From Metabacillus sp. B2-18 (lineage in GTDB: Bacteria; Bacillota; Bacilli; Bacillales; Bacillaceae): 64,000 nucleotides of DNA. Shown piece by piece: positions 17,943 through 26,278 of this stretch (its first letter is position 1; the number at the start of each line of letters is the position of its first letter). The DNA lies in the NCBI RefSeq assembly GCF_021117275.1, contig NZ_CP088246.1, forward strand, positions 186,001 to 250,000, in the 5' to 3' direction. The notes beneath the pieces were generated by a model. The model was given only the letters and a program-made list of their open reading frames with translations, was not told the DNA's origin and searched no databases. Position numbers and translations under genes: made by a program.

Positions 17943-18487
17943 TGTTTGAACAAACAAAAACAATATATTTTTAATCAATCAAAAGAGTGTATAAAAGAGT
18001 TGATATACGAAGAAAGAGTTCACTTTAGATAATATCAAGCAAATACTCTGTTCAATATTAAATATCTAATAATTGTGTGACTTAAATCATAATTTTGACG
18101 CCGATGCTCTGATTCTAAAAAAATTCTTGAAAGAAATGTAGACAAAGGGTCTACATTTCTTTTTTTAGTATTTAAAGTTGTTTGAAATTGCAGTAGATTA
18201 AAGTTATGAAGGGTATTTTCCTAACCCCTTCATTTAATACATATTGTTTCTTTACTGAATATGTACTGGGACCAGTTAACCCAATTGCACAATTGCAATT
18301 AAAATGACTCCAAAGTGAGCAAGTATTAGAAAAAATATTCTGCTTTTCTTCCAAAAAAAGCCCCTTATTTAATGCATTTTTAAATATATCTTAATTTCTC
18401 AGCTTTATTTAATCATGTTATTAATATAAACATTATCTCTATTTAAACCGATAAATATAATAAATAACTACTAATTGAGGTATTATA
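17943..18487. other. intergenic region between lipoprotein and spoIIP genes
   Basis: Contains the terminator at 18132-18167 and otherwise no convincing gene. A minus-strand 60-codon open frame (18172-18354) has no ribosome site. The T- and A-rich 18360-18480 part presumably holds the spoIIP-like promoter. Confidence 0.5.
18132..18167 (+). terminator. Rho-independent terminator
   Basis: AGAAATGTAGAC (18132-18143) pairs with GTCTACATTTCT (18149-18160), then TTTTTT. It is located 190 bases after the DUF1541 gene. Confidence 0.85.
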
Positions 18488-19504
18488 GTGAGAAACTTAA
18501 GTGAAAAAGATTTAAAGCTTTTAATAGTTATTTCAGTTAGTTTATTGATAAGTTTATTAATTTACATACATTTCTTTCTTTTAAAAGATATGAATGATAA
18601 AGAAACTACTTTTGAAAAAAAGCAAGGTAATAATAGTGAAATTCCGAAAATGCATTTAACTGCTGGGACTACTTCAAAGATAATTAGTGCGTCTAAAGGT
18701 GAAGAGAAATTAATGGAAGTTAGTGGAAAAGAAATAGTCCCTAAGGAAGAAGCTCTTAATAATGATGGGGCCTTAGACCAATTAAAAATAAATGCACATT
18801 TAGATAATATTTTTAAAGAGCCAAGAGTGCCAATTATAGATAAAAACAAATTTCATAGCACATTCGGCAGAAAGGTTGTTTTTATTTACTCTTCTCATAA
18901 TCGTGAATCCTTCTTACCTTATTTTAAAAAGGGCACAGCACCCGAGATGTCTTACCATTCAAAATTCAATGTAACCCTAGTTGGAGACCGCTTAGGAAAT
19001 GTGTTGAAACAGAATGGAATAGGGAATAGAGTAAGTGACGTTGATATCATCAGTATTCTTGGGGAACGGGATTTGGATTTTGGAAGCTCATATCAATTGT
19101 CTAGAGAAATCGTGCTGAATGAGATGAAGTTTAATCCAGATTTAGAAATGAATTTTGATATTCATCGCGATTCATTGCCTAGAAATTTATCAACAACTAC
19201 TATTAACGGGAATACCTATGCGAAGATTTCGTTTGTAATTGGAAGTTCACATGAAAACTACGAGGAGAATCTAAAATTCACTAATTCAATTAATGATATG
19301 ATCGAAAAAAGTTACCCGGGTTTATCGAGGGGTGTAATTATTAAAAGTAGCGAACAAGGTAACGGTGTATATAATCAAGATTTATCTCCTAATAGTGTCA
19401 TTATTGAAATTGGTGGAGTAGAAAATCGAATTGATGAGCTTTACCGTACTGCAGATTTATTAGGAAATGTTATAAGTGAATATTATTGGCAAACAGTGCA
19501 TTAA
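18488..19504 (+). CDS. spoIIP: SpoIIP-family peptidoglycan hydrolase
   Basis: 338 residues. An N-terminal membrane anchor (11-33), a linker, and a C-terminal amidase-like domain with IYSSHNRESFLPYF, FDIHRDSLPRN and SVIIEIGGVENRIDELYRT. The first and last histidines and the glutamate match the zinc and catalytic residues of SpoIIP. SpoIIP degrades septal peptidoglycan during engulfment in sporulation. GTG start behind TTGAGG. Mobile elements of spore-formers often carry extra copies, so this need not be the chromosomal gene. Confidence 0.88.
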   Translation: MRNLSEKDLKLLIVISVSLLISLLIYIHFFLLKDMNDKETTFEKKQGNNSEIPKMHLTAGTTSKIISASKGEEKLMEVSGKEIVPKEEALNNDGALDQLKINAHLDNIFKEPRVPIIDKNKFHSTFGRKVVFIYSSHNRESFLPYFKKGTAPEMSYHSKFNVTLVGDRLGNVLKQNGIGNRVSDVDIISILGERDLDFGSSYQLSREIVLNEMKFNPDLEMNFDIHRDSLPRNLSTTTINGNTYAKISFVIGSSHENYEENLKFTNSINDMIEKSYPGLSRGVIIKSSEQGNGVYNQDLSPNSVIIEIGGVENRIDELYRTADLLGNVISEYYWQTVH

Positions 19505-19775
19505 TTTTATTTAATGGGAAATTATTGTTTAGGTTTAAGAGTAAAAGAGAGAGAATTTAATTTCTATCGATTATGTTAGTCTCTAATTCTAAAATATATG
19601 AATAGGACTTTTCCTACTTATGAATTAATGAACAAAATGCAGAAGCGAGGGAAGCAAACAGGTAGTTTGTTCATAAACTTTTCGTATTATATGAAGAGGA
19701 ATATCTTTATTTTAAAAGATAGTCTTTTCTAATGAATGCAGCAGGATACTTGAGGAAGAAAAATAAATAATATAC

Positions 19776-19806
19776 TTGACCGTGTACTATGGTACACGGT
19801 TTAAAT
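19776..19806 (+). promoter_or_regulatory. MerR-type promoter/operator
   Basis: TTGACC (19776-19781) and TTAAAT (19801-19806) are separated by 19 bases, the over-long spacer typical of MerR-family promoters. The spacer is filled by a perfect dyad CCGTGTAC-TATG-GTACACGG (19780-19799). The architecture is a close match to mer/cue-type operators. Confidence 0.8.
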
Positions 19807-19825
19807 TTGTTATGGGGTGAATTAT

Positions 19826-19903
19826 TTGAGTTATCTTATTAGTAAACTTGCTGATAAAAGTGGGGTAAATAAAGAGAAAATTAGATATTACGAAACCAGC
19901 TAA
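19826..19903 (+). pseudogene. truncated MerR-family regulator stub
   Basis: A TTG start behind GGGGTGAA gives 25 residues: LSYLISKLADKSGVNKEKIR then YYETS and a stop. This is the first helix-turn-helix of a MerR regulator (usual form xLAxxxGVxxxTIRYYE) and ends exactly where the second helix should begin. The adjacent IS110 element probably removed the rest. The promoter upstream is intact. Confidence 0.75.
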
Positions 19904-19971
19904 TAGTTGTCAACATTTTTCAATAAAAAAATTAAAATAATGATGATATACTAAAAATGAGTATGCTAAAT

Positions 19972-20005
19972 AACCTTCCTTATCTTCATATTTGGAAGGT
20001 TTTGT
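19972..20005. terminator. hairpin at the 3' side of the IS110 transposase
   Basis: AACCTTCC (19972-19979) pairs with GGAAGGTT (19994-20001), followed by TTGTTTT on the + strand. It may be part of the IS end rather than a working terminator. Confidence 0.5.
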
Positions 20006-20006
20006 T

Positions 20007-21244
20007 TTATATTGATAAATATAGTCTCCAAGCTAATTCTTGGAAAGTAGTTTTGTTCTTTAAAAGTGCGTAAATTAAGTGTAAAAGCTTATTAACACAA
20101 GCGATACTTGCTACTCTATAGGGTTTACCTTCGTTGCGTTTTTTATCGTAAAACTCTCTTAATTTTCTATTCCTAGGAATAACAGTGTCACTCGTCTTTT
20201 GCTTTCGGGCATCTCGAATTCCACAGTATACAGCCATAAATAATGCTTGCCTTAGCCTTCTGGATCCTCTTTTCGTTATCCGATTTTGGGTTGCCGTAAA
20301 TCGTCCAGAAGAGTAAACGCTTGGATCTACTCCTGCAAAGGCAACTAATTTTTTAGGGTGATTAAACCGATCTATTTCTCCAATTTCGGATATGATTGTT
20401 GCCGCAATCTTCCCTCCGATACCAGGGATAGACTGGATAATCTTATATTCTTCCATTTCTTTAGCGAGGGCATCTATTTCTGCTTCAAGTTGTGATAGAT
20501 GCTCTTGGTATTGAAGAACAATGGCTATTAACATCTTTAAATTAAAAATAAGGCTTTCATACAAATTGCTTTGAAATGGATTTCGTAATGCTGCTTCACC
20601 CACTTTTCAGAACGTCTTGTACATAACGATACAATCTTTTCAGTTAATACTGATTCTGTAGTACTTAATACATGTTCAGAAGTAGGGAACAAGGAAAGAG
20701 TCTGTAAAGATACTTTCGAATACAAATCACCAAAGACCCCTCTATACTCAGGAAATACCTGATCTAGTACTGTTAGAAGCTGTATCTTGGTTTGCGAAGA
20801 GATACTTGAAATGGTCTCTTGTTGCCTTGTAAGATTACGAAGGTTTAAGAGTTGGATACCTCTTTTCTTATACGGTTCAATTTCTTCTTTATAGAATAAT
20901 TCACATAAAAGATAGGCATCGACAGCGTCTGTTTTTACCTTTCTTAAACTTGCACTTCTTGCTCGATAAGAGATTAGGGGATTCACAATAATATAAATAT
21001 ATTGATGTTGCTCCAAAAATTGAATGACTGGAGATTGATAATGTCCTGTCGATTCTAAGATAACCGAAGGTTGTTTACCATCAGCTACTTTTTCAACCTC
21101 TTTTAAGAATACTAATAGAGCTTCGAAACCCTCTACTGTATGTTTTACACTAAAGCTTTTACGAAAAGGTTGTCCCTTATCCAAGAATGCATGTACCTGA
21201 CTTTCACCTTTAGAAACATCCAGACCTATTACTGGATTCATCAA
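20007..21244 (-). pseudogene. IS110-family transposase, split by a frameshift
   Basis: Two overlapping minus-strand frames together give a full-length transposase of about 410 residues. The N-terminal RuvC-like part has GLDVSKGE, VILESTGHY and KTDAVDAYLL (the DEDD acidic residues). The C-terminal part has IPGIGGKIAATI, AGVDPSVYSSGRFT (catalytic Ser region) and GSRRLRQALF. The switch falls near 20595-20605: the first frame reads SEKWVKQHY, the second resumes as VGEAALRNPF. A minus-one slip at GAA AAG would join them naturally, but a one-base deletion is simpler. ATG start at 21244 behind AGGAGG. Confidence 0.85.
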
Positions 21245-21425
21245 TCATCTCCTCCTTAGAATTTAAGATTAGTCGGTTGTCCCTAGAGCTGCTTGTACTG
21301 TCATAGGTTCGCTTGTTAAACGGGATCTTTGTCCCAACCAGCCTGAAACATGATTATACAAGTAGGGAGTGAACAGTTTTGCGGACGGGATCATGTCCCA
21401 CAAGCGCTTCGTTCTACTCCGACTA
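21245..21425 (-). ncRNA. candidate IS110 bridge RNA
   Basis: The segment between the element's left side and the transposase start is where IS110 elements encode their guide (bridge) RNA. On the minus strand two near-copies of GGGACA-N2/3-GATCCCG fold as hairpins (21386-21399 and 21321-21335), spaced as two loops would be. A possible promoter (TTGAAC ... TATTAT with 16-base spacer) lies at about 21430-21455 reading into it. Folding and loop-to-flank matching were not computed. Confidence 0.5.
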
Positions 21426-21447
21426 CCGCTATAATAAAACTAAATAA

Positions 21448-21480
21448 AAAAAGTTCAACCAGTAAAACCTGGTTAAACTT
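21448..21480. terminator. hairpin flanking the IS110 element
   Basis: AAGTTCAACCA and TGGTTAAACTT pair with one mismatch around a GTAAAACC loop. T-rich on the minus strand. Possibly a terminator of the disrupted locus. Confidence 0.4.
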
Positions 21481-21645
21481 ATATTACGAACAAAGCGCTG
21501 TTCTTGAAAAAAGGGTTATAGTTTTTTTAAAAATACCTCAGGAAATGAGAAGCACACTTTGAAAAGGAAAAGGAAGTGTAAGTAGTTTCATTTATACTAA
21601 AGGAGTAGAATAGTTGAAAACCAATCAGAAAAAAGAGGATGAAAA

Positions 21646-22062
21646 ATGGCATTGAATGACAGGGAAATGATGAATACTTCTTGAAAAAAAGTTGCAATAC
21701 CTTTTTTAAGAGAACAAGGATTTAAAGGCTCATTACCTCACTTTAGAAGAAAGAATGAAACTAACATAGATTTAATTACTTTTCAATTTAACAAATGGGG
21801 AGGCTCATTTGTAGTTGAATTAGCGATTTGTACAATAGAAGGTATAGCAACACATTGGGGAGAGTACATTCCACCAAACAAAGTTACTGCCCATGATATA
21901 AACGAAAGATTTAGGTTAGGAGCCAAATCAATAGATGAAGACGGTATATGGTTTAATTTTGAAAATGCAAAATCAGTAGAAGATTTTGAGAAAGTTGCAT
22001 CCATTGTTGTAGATTTATTAAATGTATCTGACCGTTCGTGGATTACCAAGTTCTTCAAGTAA
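21646..22062 (+). pseudogene. DUF4304-like gene with an in-frame TGA
   Basis: ATG 21646 behind AGAGGATG opens a frame of 138 codons that runs to TAA 22060-22062 but has a TGA at codon 13 (21682-21684). The rest (KKVAIPFLREQGFKGSLPHF, then FNKWGGSFVVELAICT) is a complete DUF4304-type domain. This family of unknown function is often found among immunity-type or defence-adjacent small genes. Only one stop interrupts it, so decay is recent. Confidence 0.7.
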
Positions 22063-22269
22063 ATTGCTATCTTCAGCAATAGAAAGCGCTTTTAATGAAT
22101 AAGGAAAAGCCTTATGTAAGTTAATGAATGATTGTTTAGAAGTGCTTGTAAAGTATTATCAATTCGTATTATCTTTTTCATGATGCCCTTCAGTTAATTT
22201 ATGAACATAAAGTGGATAGTTTTATAGGAAATATTATAGACTTTTTTCTATATAGAGTGAGGCGATTAC

Positions 22270-22533
22270 ATGAAATATACTTGTCCTTGTTGTGGATATA
22301 AAACATTGGATGAAGAGCCAACAGATACATATGCAATTTGTAAAATATGCTTTTGGGAAGACGATGGTGTACAATTTCGAGATCCAGATTACCAGGGGGG
22401 AGCAAATGATGTTTCATTAAGGCAAGCACAAGAAAACTTTATTAAATTCGGTGCATGCTCAGAATTTTGTATTGATTCTGTTAGAAAACCAAGCCAGAAT
22501 GATATAAAAGACCCTAATTGGAAACCTTTGTAG
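22270..22533 (+). CDS. CPCC-family Cys-rich protein
   Basis: 87 residues starting MKYTCPCCGYKTLDE, with a second Cys set (AICKICFWEDD) forming a zinc-ribbon-like site. It then has the conserved FRDPDYQGGANDVSLRQAQ and NWKPL ending. This is the CPCC family, frequent as orphan immunity-type genes next to DUF4304 and similar genes. Ribosome site GAGTGAGG just upstream of ATG. Confidence 0.85.
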   Translation: MKYTCPCCGYKTLDEEPTDTYAICKICFWEDDGVQFRDPDYQGGANDVSLRQAQENFIKFGACSEFCIDSVRKPSQNDIKDPNWKPL

Positions 22534-22693
22534 GAATTATTAGCACTCCAATGTTCGATCTTCCACAATAAAAGCGCTAGAGTAGAACATTAATGGACTG
22601 TAGCAGCAGTCTGTTTTTTATTTCATTATTTGTTATTGGGCAGGATAGTTTCAATTTAATGTTGAATCAATTTAGAAAAAGGAGTTGATTAAT

Positions 22694-22999
22694 TTGGTAG
22701 GAGTATTAAAAAAACTTTATCTTCAATTTATAGCTTTGTTTTCAGTATTACTTTTATGTTCTTCAGCATTTGTTGATCCTCGGAGTTGGTGGAGTATACG
22801 TGAAATAACAGAGTTTAGTGCTGATGGTTTTTCATCACAATTTTCTTGGATAAAAATATCATGCTATGCCCTAATTGTTATAACTATAGTTGGTATACTA
22901 AACATACCTTTGGCAAAAAGAGCGTTTAAAACTATAATGAAACTTGGAGTGATAAAACTTCAATTGCTTTTAAATAATGTTAGAACTTTATTGAATTAA
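22694..22999 (+). CDS. small two-helix membrane protein
   Basis: 101 residues from TTG 22694, which has the right spacing from AAAAAGGAG; an in-frame TTG at 22685 is too close. Two membrane helices (about 10-30 and 55-75). No family recognised. It follows the CPCC gene by 160 bases and could be part of the same small gene group. Confidence 0.6.
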   Translation: MVGVLKKLYLQFIALFSVLLLCSSAFVDPRSWWSIREITEFSADGFSSQFSWIKISCYALIVITIVGILNIPLAKRAFKTIMKLGVIKLQLLLNNVRTLLN

Positions 23000-23409
23000 T
23001 GAATTGAGAATGGGTGTTACTTATTTTTGTAAGATCCAAATTGAATGCTTTCTTTCTTCGACAATAAAAAGCGAGATTGTGAAACAACGTAGGTAGAATG
23101 ATCAAACTTTTTTATAAAAACCAAACTTAAATCTGCTGGAGAAGAATCCATTTTGATCAATCTTTTTTCAAAATGGATTCTTTTTATTTATCGTAAAATA
23201 TGGGTTTGCAAGGTATTTTTGATCAAACTTTATTTCAAAGCTACAGAAGGTATTGATTAAATTAAAATTGAAAACAGTATTTTGATTAACTAGATTATTT
23301 GTTGAAATGATTAATTTTAATCAAAAGCTGATATTAGGAAAAAGTTTTTCTTTATAATATGGGAATATTGACGTATAATTTAATGTAAATTGATAGAATC
23401 GTTAGGCGG
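23000..23409. other. intergenic region upstream of the XRE/CpaE genes
   Basis: No gene. Holds a strong terminator (23142-23185) and then AT-rich DNA with repeated TTGAT/ATCAA words. A -10-like TATAAT appears near 23354 and a -35-like TTGACG near 23369, so promoter placement is uncertain. Confidence 0.5.
23142..23185 (+). terminator. Rho-independent terminator
   Basis: AAGAATCCATTTTGA (23142-23156) pairs with TCAAAATGGATTCTT (23168-23182), followed by TTT. A 15-base perfect stem. Confidence 0.85.
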
Positions 23410-23464
23410 AAGACGCATTTATCTCTTGGTATCAAGACTAAGAGATAGGTGCGTCTTTTTTTTG
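23410..23464 (+). promoter_or_regulatory. leader terminator (attenuator-like) before the XRE gene
   Basis: AAGACGCA-TT-TATCTCTT (23410-23427) pairs with AAGAGATA-GG-TGCGTCTT (23440-23457), then eight T. It ends only about 20 bases before the start codon at 23484, so it sits in the gene's 5' leader rather than closing an upstream gene. Similar placement to the leaders at 27541 and 40194. Confidence 0.7.
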
Positions 23465-23483
23465 CTTAAGAAAGGAAGAGAAG

Positions 23484-23792
23484 ATGGAATTTTTATCTGT
23501 TTATCCAAATTTAATTGAAATATTACTCCCTCCTCATAAAGGGGAGTGTGTCCTTTTATTTAGAAAGCAACTTGGATTAACTCAATCAGAATTAGCGGAA
23601 AGAGTAAATTTATCTAGAAGTGCGATTTCTAAAATGGAATCAGGAACGTCAGGTGTTAACGAAAAGGTATGGGAATACGTTACCAGGAATGTCTTTCAAT
23701 CATTGCATAGTAATGAAAAGGTCTCATATATCGAATTTAGAGAAGTGTTAGAAAAAGTCTTTTTCTATAGTCAGAAAAAAGGTGTGAGTTAA
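23484..23792 (+). CDS. XRE-type helix-turn-helix protein
   Basis: 102 residues. The helix-turn-helix lies at about 27-65 (LFRKQLGLTQSELAERVNLS then RSAISKMESG), followed by a short C-terminal half. It is preceded by a leader terminator and followed 3 bases later by the CpaE-like gene, so the two are one unit. Probably the regulator of the element or of that gene. Confidence 0.88.
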   Translation: MEFLSVYPNLIEILLPPHKGECVLLFRKQLGLTQSELAERVNLSRSAISKMESGTSGVNEKVWEYVTRNVFQSLHSNEKVSYIEFREVLEKVFFYSQKKGVS

Positions 23793-23795
23793 AAG

Positions 23796-25157
23796 ATGGA
23801 TGTTATTATTGGCACTGGTAATGAACATTTAGATGCCATGATACAGGAGGATATAAAAAAATCTGGTATAGGTCATGTTGTTGCTATCGTTCCTACAAGA
23901 AGATCACTGGTGAAAAAAATAAATGAAGTATCTCCGGAAATGACTATTATAGGTGATGATTTATTAGGTGAAAGTAATAATCGTGGTGAGTCAGATGTTG
24001 AATGGGAAAATATTATAGAGGATATTAGGCGTTTTAGTTATAATTTGAGGATCGTTTTCTTCTGTGATCGATCTGAAGATGACTTATTTTTAGCAAAGCT
24101 AACCACTTTTAACATTACTGATATCTTTAACGAAGGTACATTTCCAAAAGATTATATCCAGCAGTTAAATCAAGAACCAAATTTCAAAAATATAATCCGC
24201 TTCAGGAATCAAGTTGAAAAAGCCACAGAAGATATGAAAAAAAAGAAAGTAGAAGAAGAGATAAAGGCTGCTGAAGAGATTATTGTTTCCGGTGTACGTC
24301 CGCAAGAAGGAAGAGTTGTTGAAAAGATTGTTCCGGTATATCAACAATTAATTGTACAACCTAAATTAATAGTGTTTGCTAGTGCGTTTGAGGGGGCTGG
24401 ATCGTCCTCTATGGCTAAGTTATTTGCTGAACACCTTGCAACATTGAATCTTCATGTAGGTCTTGTAGAAAGCCCATATGCAGCTCCATATTGGTATGAA
24501 GCAATAGATGGAGAGGTTAGAGTAAAAGAAGATTGGAAAAGTTGGTTTTCAAGTATAGATAAAGACCAAGTTATTCGTAAGGGCAGCGATATAGAAGTTG
24601 AGAATGTTACGTATATCATAAAGGGACCTAACGACTTATTAGAAAAGTGGTCTTTATTAAAAACGGCTTATCTCATTGGATATGCACGTCAAATTCCTAT
24701 AATCGTTTATGATATGTCTCATAATTTAACACATGAGCATGAAAGGGTTATCTTAAAGCAAGCAGACCATATATTCATTACTTCAACTTTTGATCCAGTG
24801 CGAGTGAATAGAAGCGTTGATGAGTATAGCGAGTTTAGAAAACAAATACCCCCTGAAAAGATTTCAATGATTTTAAACTACTCAACAAAAGACCTGCGTA
24901 CAAAGTATGAAGATAAACTAAGGGATTCATTTTCAATTAATGGAGACGTCTACCATATACCATATGTTCATGAAATGACGACAGCTTTAATAAAAGGATG
25001 TTCCACATGGGAGCATATACCCGAAGATGATGAGTTTAAAAATGAACTAAAAAGCACGATGGCAATTCTTACAGAAAAAGTAGTAGGGAAAGAACTGCTT
25101 AGTAAATTATTACCAGAATCAAAGAGGAAGCGTTGGTCCTTTTTTAGTAAGAAATAG
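23796..25157 (+). CDS. CpaE/ParA-like protein with degenerate P-loop
   Basis: 453 residues. Residues 1-120 look like a receiver-type domain (IIGDDLLGES, LRIVFFCDRSEDD); a charged coiled linker follows (130-165). From about 190 it has a SIMIBI/ParA fold: IVFASAFEGAGSSSMAKLFA aligns with the deviant Walker A (GxKGGxGKS/T) but both lysines are missing. PIIVYDMSHN then takes the Walker B place. CpaE proteins of pilus and tight-adherence systems have this receiver-plus-ATPase order. No pilus or secretion genes are next to it here, so it may be an orphan partition or secretion gene. A basic tail (SKRKRWSFFSKK) ends it. Confidence 0.7.
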   Translation: MDVIIGTGNEHLDAMIQEDIKKSGIGHVVAIVPTRRSLVKKINEVSPEMTIIGDDLLGESNNRGESDVEWENIIEDIRRFSYNLRIVFFCDRSEDDLFLAKLTTFNITDIFNEGTFPKDYIQQLNQEPNFKNIIRFRNQVEKATEDMKKKKVEEEIKAAEEIIVSGVRPQEGRVVEKIVPVYQQLIVQPKLIVFASAFEGAGSSSMAKLFAEHLATLNLHVGLVESPYAAPYWYEAIDGEVRVKEDWKSWFSSIDKDQVIRKGSDIEVENVTYIIKGPNDLLEKWSLLKTAYLIGYARQIPIIVYDMSHNLTHEHERVILKQADHIFITSTFDPVRVNRSVDEYSEFRKQIPPEKISMILNYSTKDLRTKYEDKLRDSFSINGDVYHIPYVHEMTTALIKGCSTWEHIPEDDEFKNELKSTMAILTEKVVGKELLSKLLPESKRKRWSFFSKK

Positions 25158-25180
25158 AGTGAAAATATATTAGAGGAAAT

Positions 25181-25351
25181 ATGCAAAAAAGAACTTATAA
25201 ACATTGGTCTATAGGAGAACAAGAGCAACTTATTGAATTAATACAATATAGATTAAAGTATCACGAGATTGAATGGAGAAAGTTCAGTTTATTAGCTATT
25301 ATCACACTTTATCTTCTTTATATATCTTTTTCATTTACCGCAATTGATTGA
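25181..25351 (+). CDS. 56-residue single-helix membrane protein
   Basis: ATG 25181 behind AGAGGA, 23 bases after the CpaE-like gene. A polar N-terminal half (KRTYKHWSIGEQEQLIELIQ) precedes one C-terminal membrane helix (LAIITLYLLYISFSF). No family recognised. The spacing suggests it belongs to the same operon. Confidence 0.6.
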   Translation: MQKRTYKHWSIGEQEQLIELIQYRLKYHEIEWRKFSLLAIITLYLLYISFSFTAID

Positions 25352-25539
25352 AATTTTGGTGGTATTGAAAGAGGTTTAAATAATTAATATTTTCTAAGCC
25401 ATAGTAAAATCCTAAATAAGAATAAAAAATCAATATCTCTCATTATGTGAACAAAGAACCTCAAAAATATTTAAGAAATACCCTAAAAAGGTTAATCTAT
25501 CAATATTGTATAAAATAATGCATAATCTATAAAAGTAAC

Positions 25540-25582
25540 AAAGAGCCAACCCGTTGATATCATTGAGTTTGGCTCTTTTACT
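25540..25582. terminator. terminator (both strands)
   Basis: AAAGAGCCAA (25540-25549) pairs with TTGGCTCTTT (25569-25578), with T on the + side and A preceding. It lies between convergent genes and likely serves both. Confidence 0.8.
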
Positions 25583-25638
25583 CGCTTCGTATTGTTGATG
25601 TTATGGTAACTAAAGATGTATATGATATACTCTTAGCT

Positions 25639-26262
25639 TTAATTTTCAACCAAATTGATTTTATCTTTATATTTTGCTTTTGCTTCCTTAATTAGTTTTT
25701 TAACACTTTTATCATCACCATTAAATTCTAATTCATCTGTTTCTAATGGAGCCTTACCATATACAGCACCTACAGGGATAAATGTTCCAGGATCAGAGCT
25801 ACTTTCATCCATAAATAATATATAATGTTTACCTTTTTCCATAAGTTCATATCCATCTAAAGAATAATTAACCTTTTTTTTGCCATCACCAATAGTATCA
25901 CTAGCAGCATTTTCTAATACAGAAATCACATCATTTTTAATAACTTCTTGACCAGAAGTATTTTTAATAACCTTCTTAACTTGAAAATTTGATATTGTAT
26001 AGCCACCCATAATACCTTCATATCCATCTTCACCTACTACACCATCTTCTAGTATGGTAGGTTCCTCTTTATTTAATTTCTTCCCTATAACAATTAAAGT
26101 GGATTTATGCTCCATAGCTTCAACACTTTCAAACCCTTCATGTTTTCCGTGACCATAAAAAGACTGTTCAGTAACAGGTTCGTTATCTTTGTAAATATAA
26201 ATACCACCAAAAAAGATTAGTGAAACTAAAATCGTTTTAATTAGAATCCCTTTGTATTTCAT
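25639..26262 (-). CDS. membrane-anchored exported protein, unknown
   Basis: 207 residues from ATG at 26262, which has AAGGAGGGG upstream; the longer frame to 26310 overlaps the protease gene and is rejected. An N-terminal anchor is followed by an exported domain with VIGKKLNKEEPT, YTISNFQVKKVIKN and ELMEKGKHYILFMDES, a pattern seen in Bacillus hypothetical proteins. Function not known. It is downstream of and coupled to the matrixin gene. Confidence 0.75.
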   Translation of the reverse strand: MKYKGILIKTILVSLIFFGGIYIYKDNEPVTEQSFYGHGKHEGFESVEAMEHKSTLIVIGKKLNKEEPTILEDGVVGEDGYEGIMGGYTISNFQVKKVIKNTSGQEVIKNDVISVLENAASDTIGDGKKKVNYSLDGYELMEKGKHYILFMDESSSDPGTFIPVGAVYGKAPLETDELEFNGDDKSVKKLIKEAKAKYKDKINLVEN

Positions 26263-26278
26263 TTGAAAATTCCCCTCC

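Larger units (their letters stand above)
19904..21435 (-). mobile_element. IS110-family insertion sequence
   Basis: Defined by an IS110-type transposase (frameshifted) and a non-coding segment of about 190 bases upstream of it. IS110 elements lack clear inverted ends, so the borders are estimates: the left one from where the merR stub breaks off, the right one from the end of the structured region near 21435. Confidence 0.65.

Noticed and set aside
19629..19733. Small ORF after spoIIP (MNKMQKRGK...)
   Set aside because: No ribosome site and no recognisable pattern.
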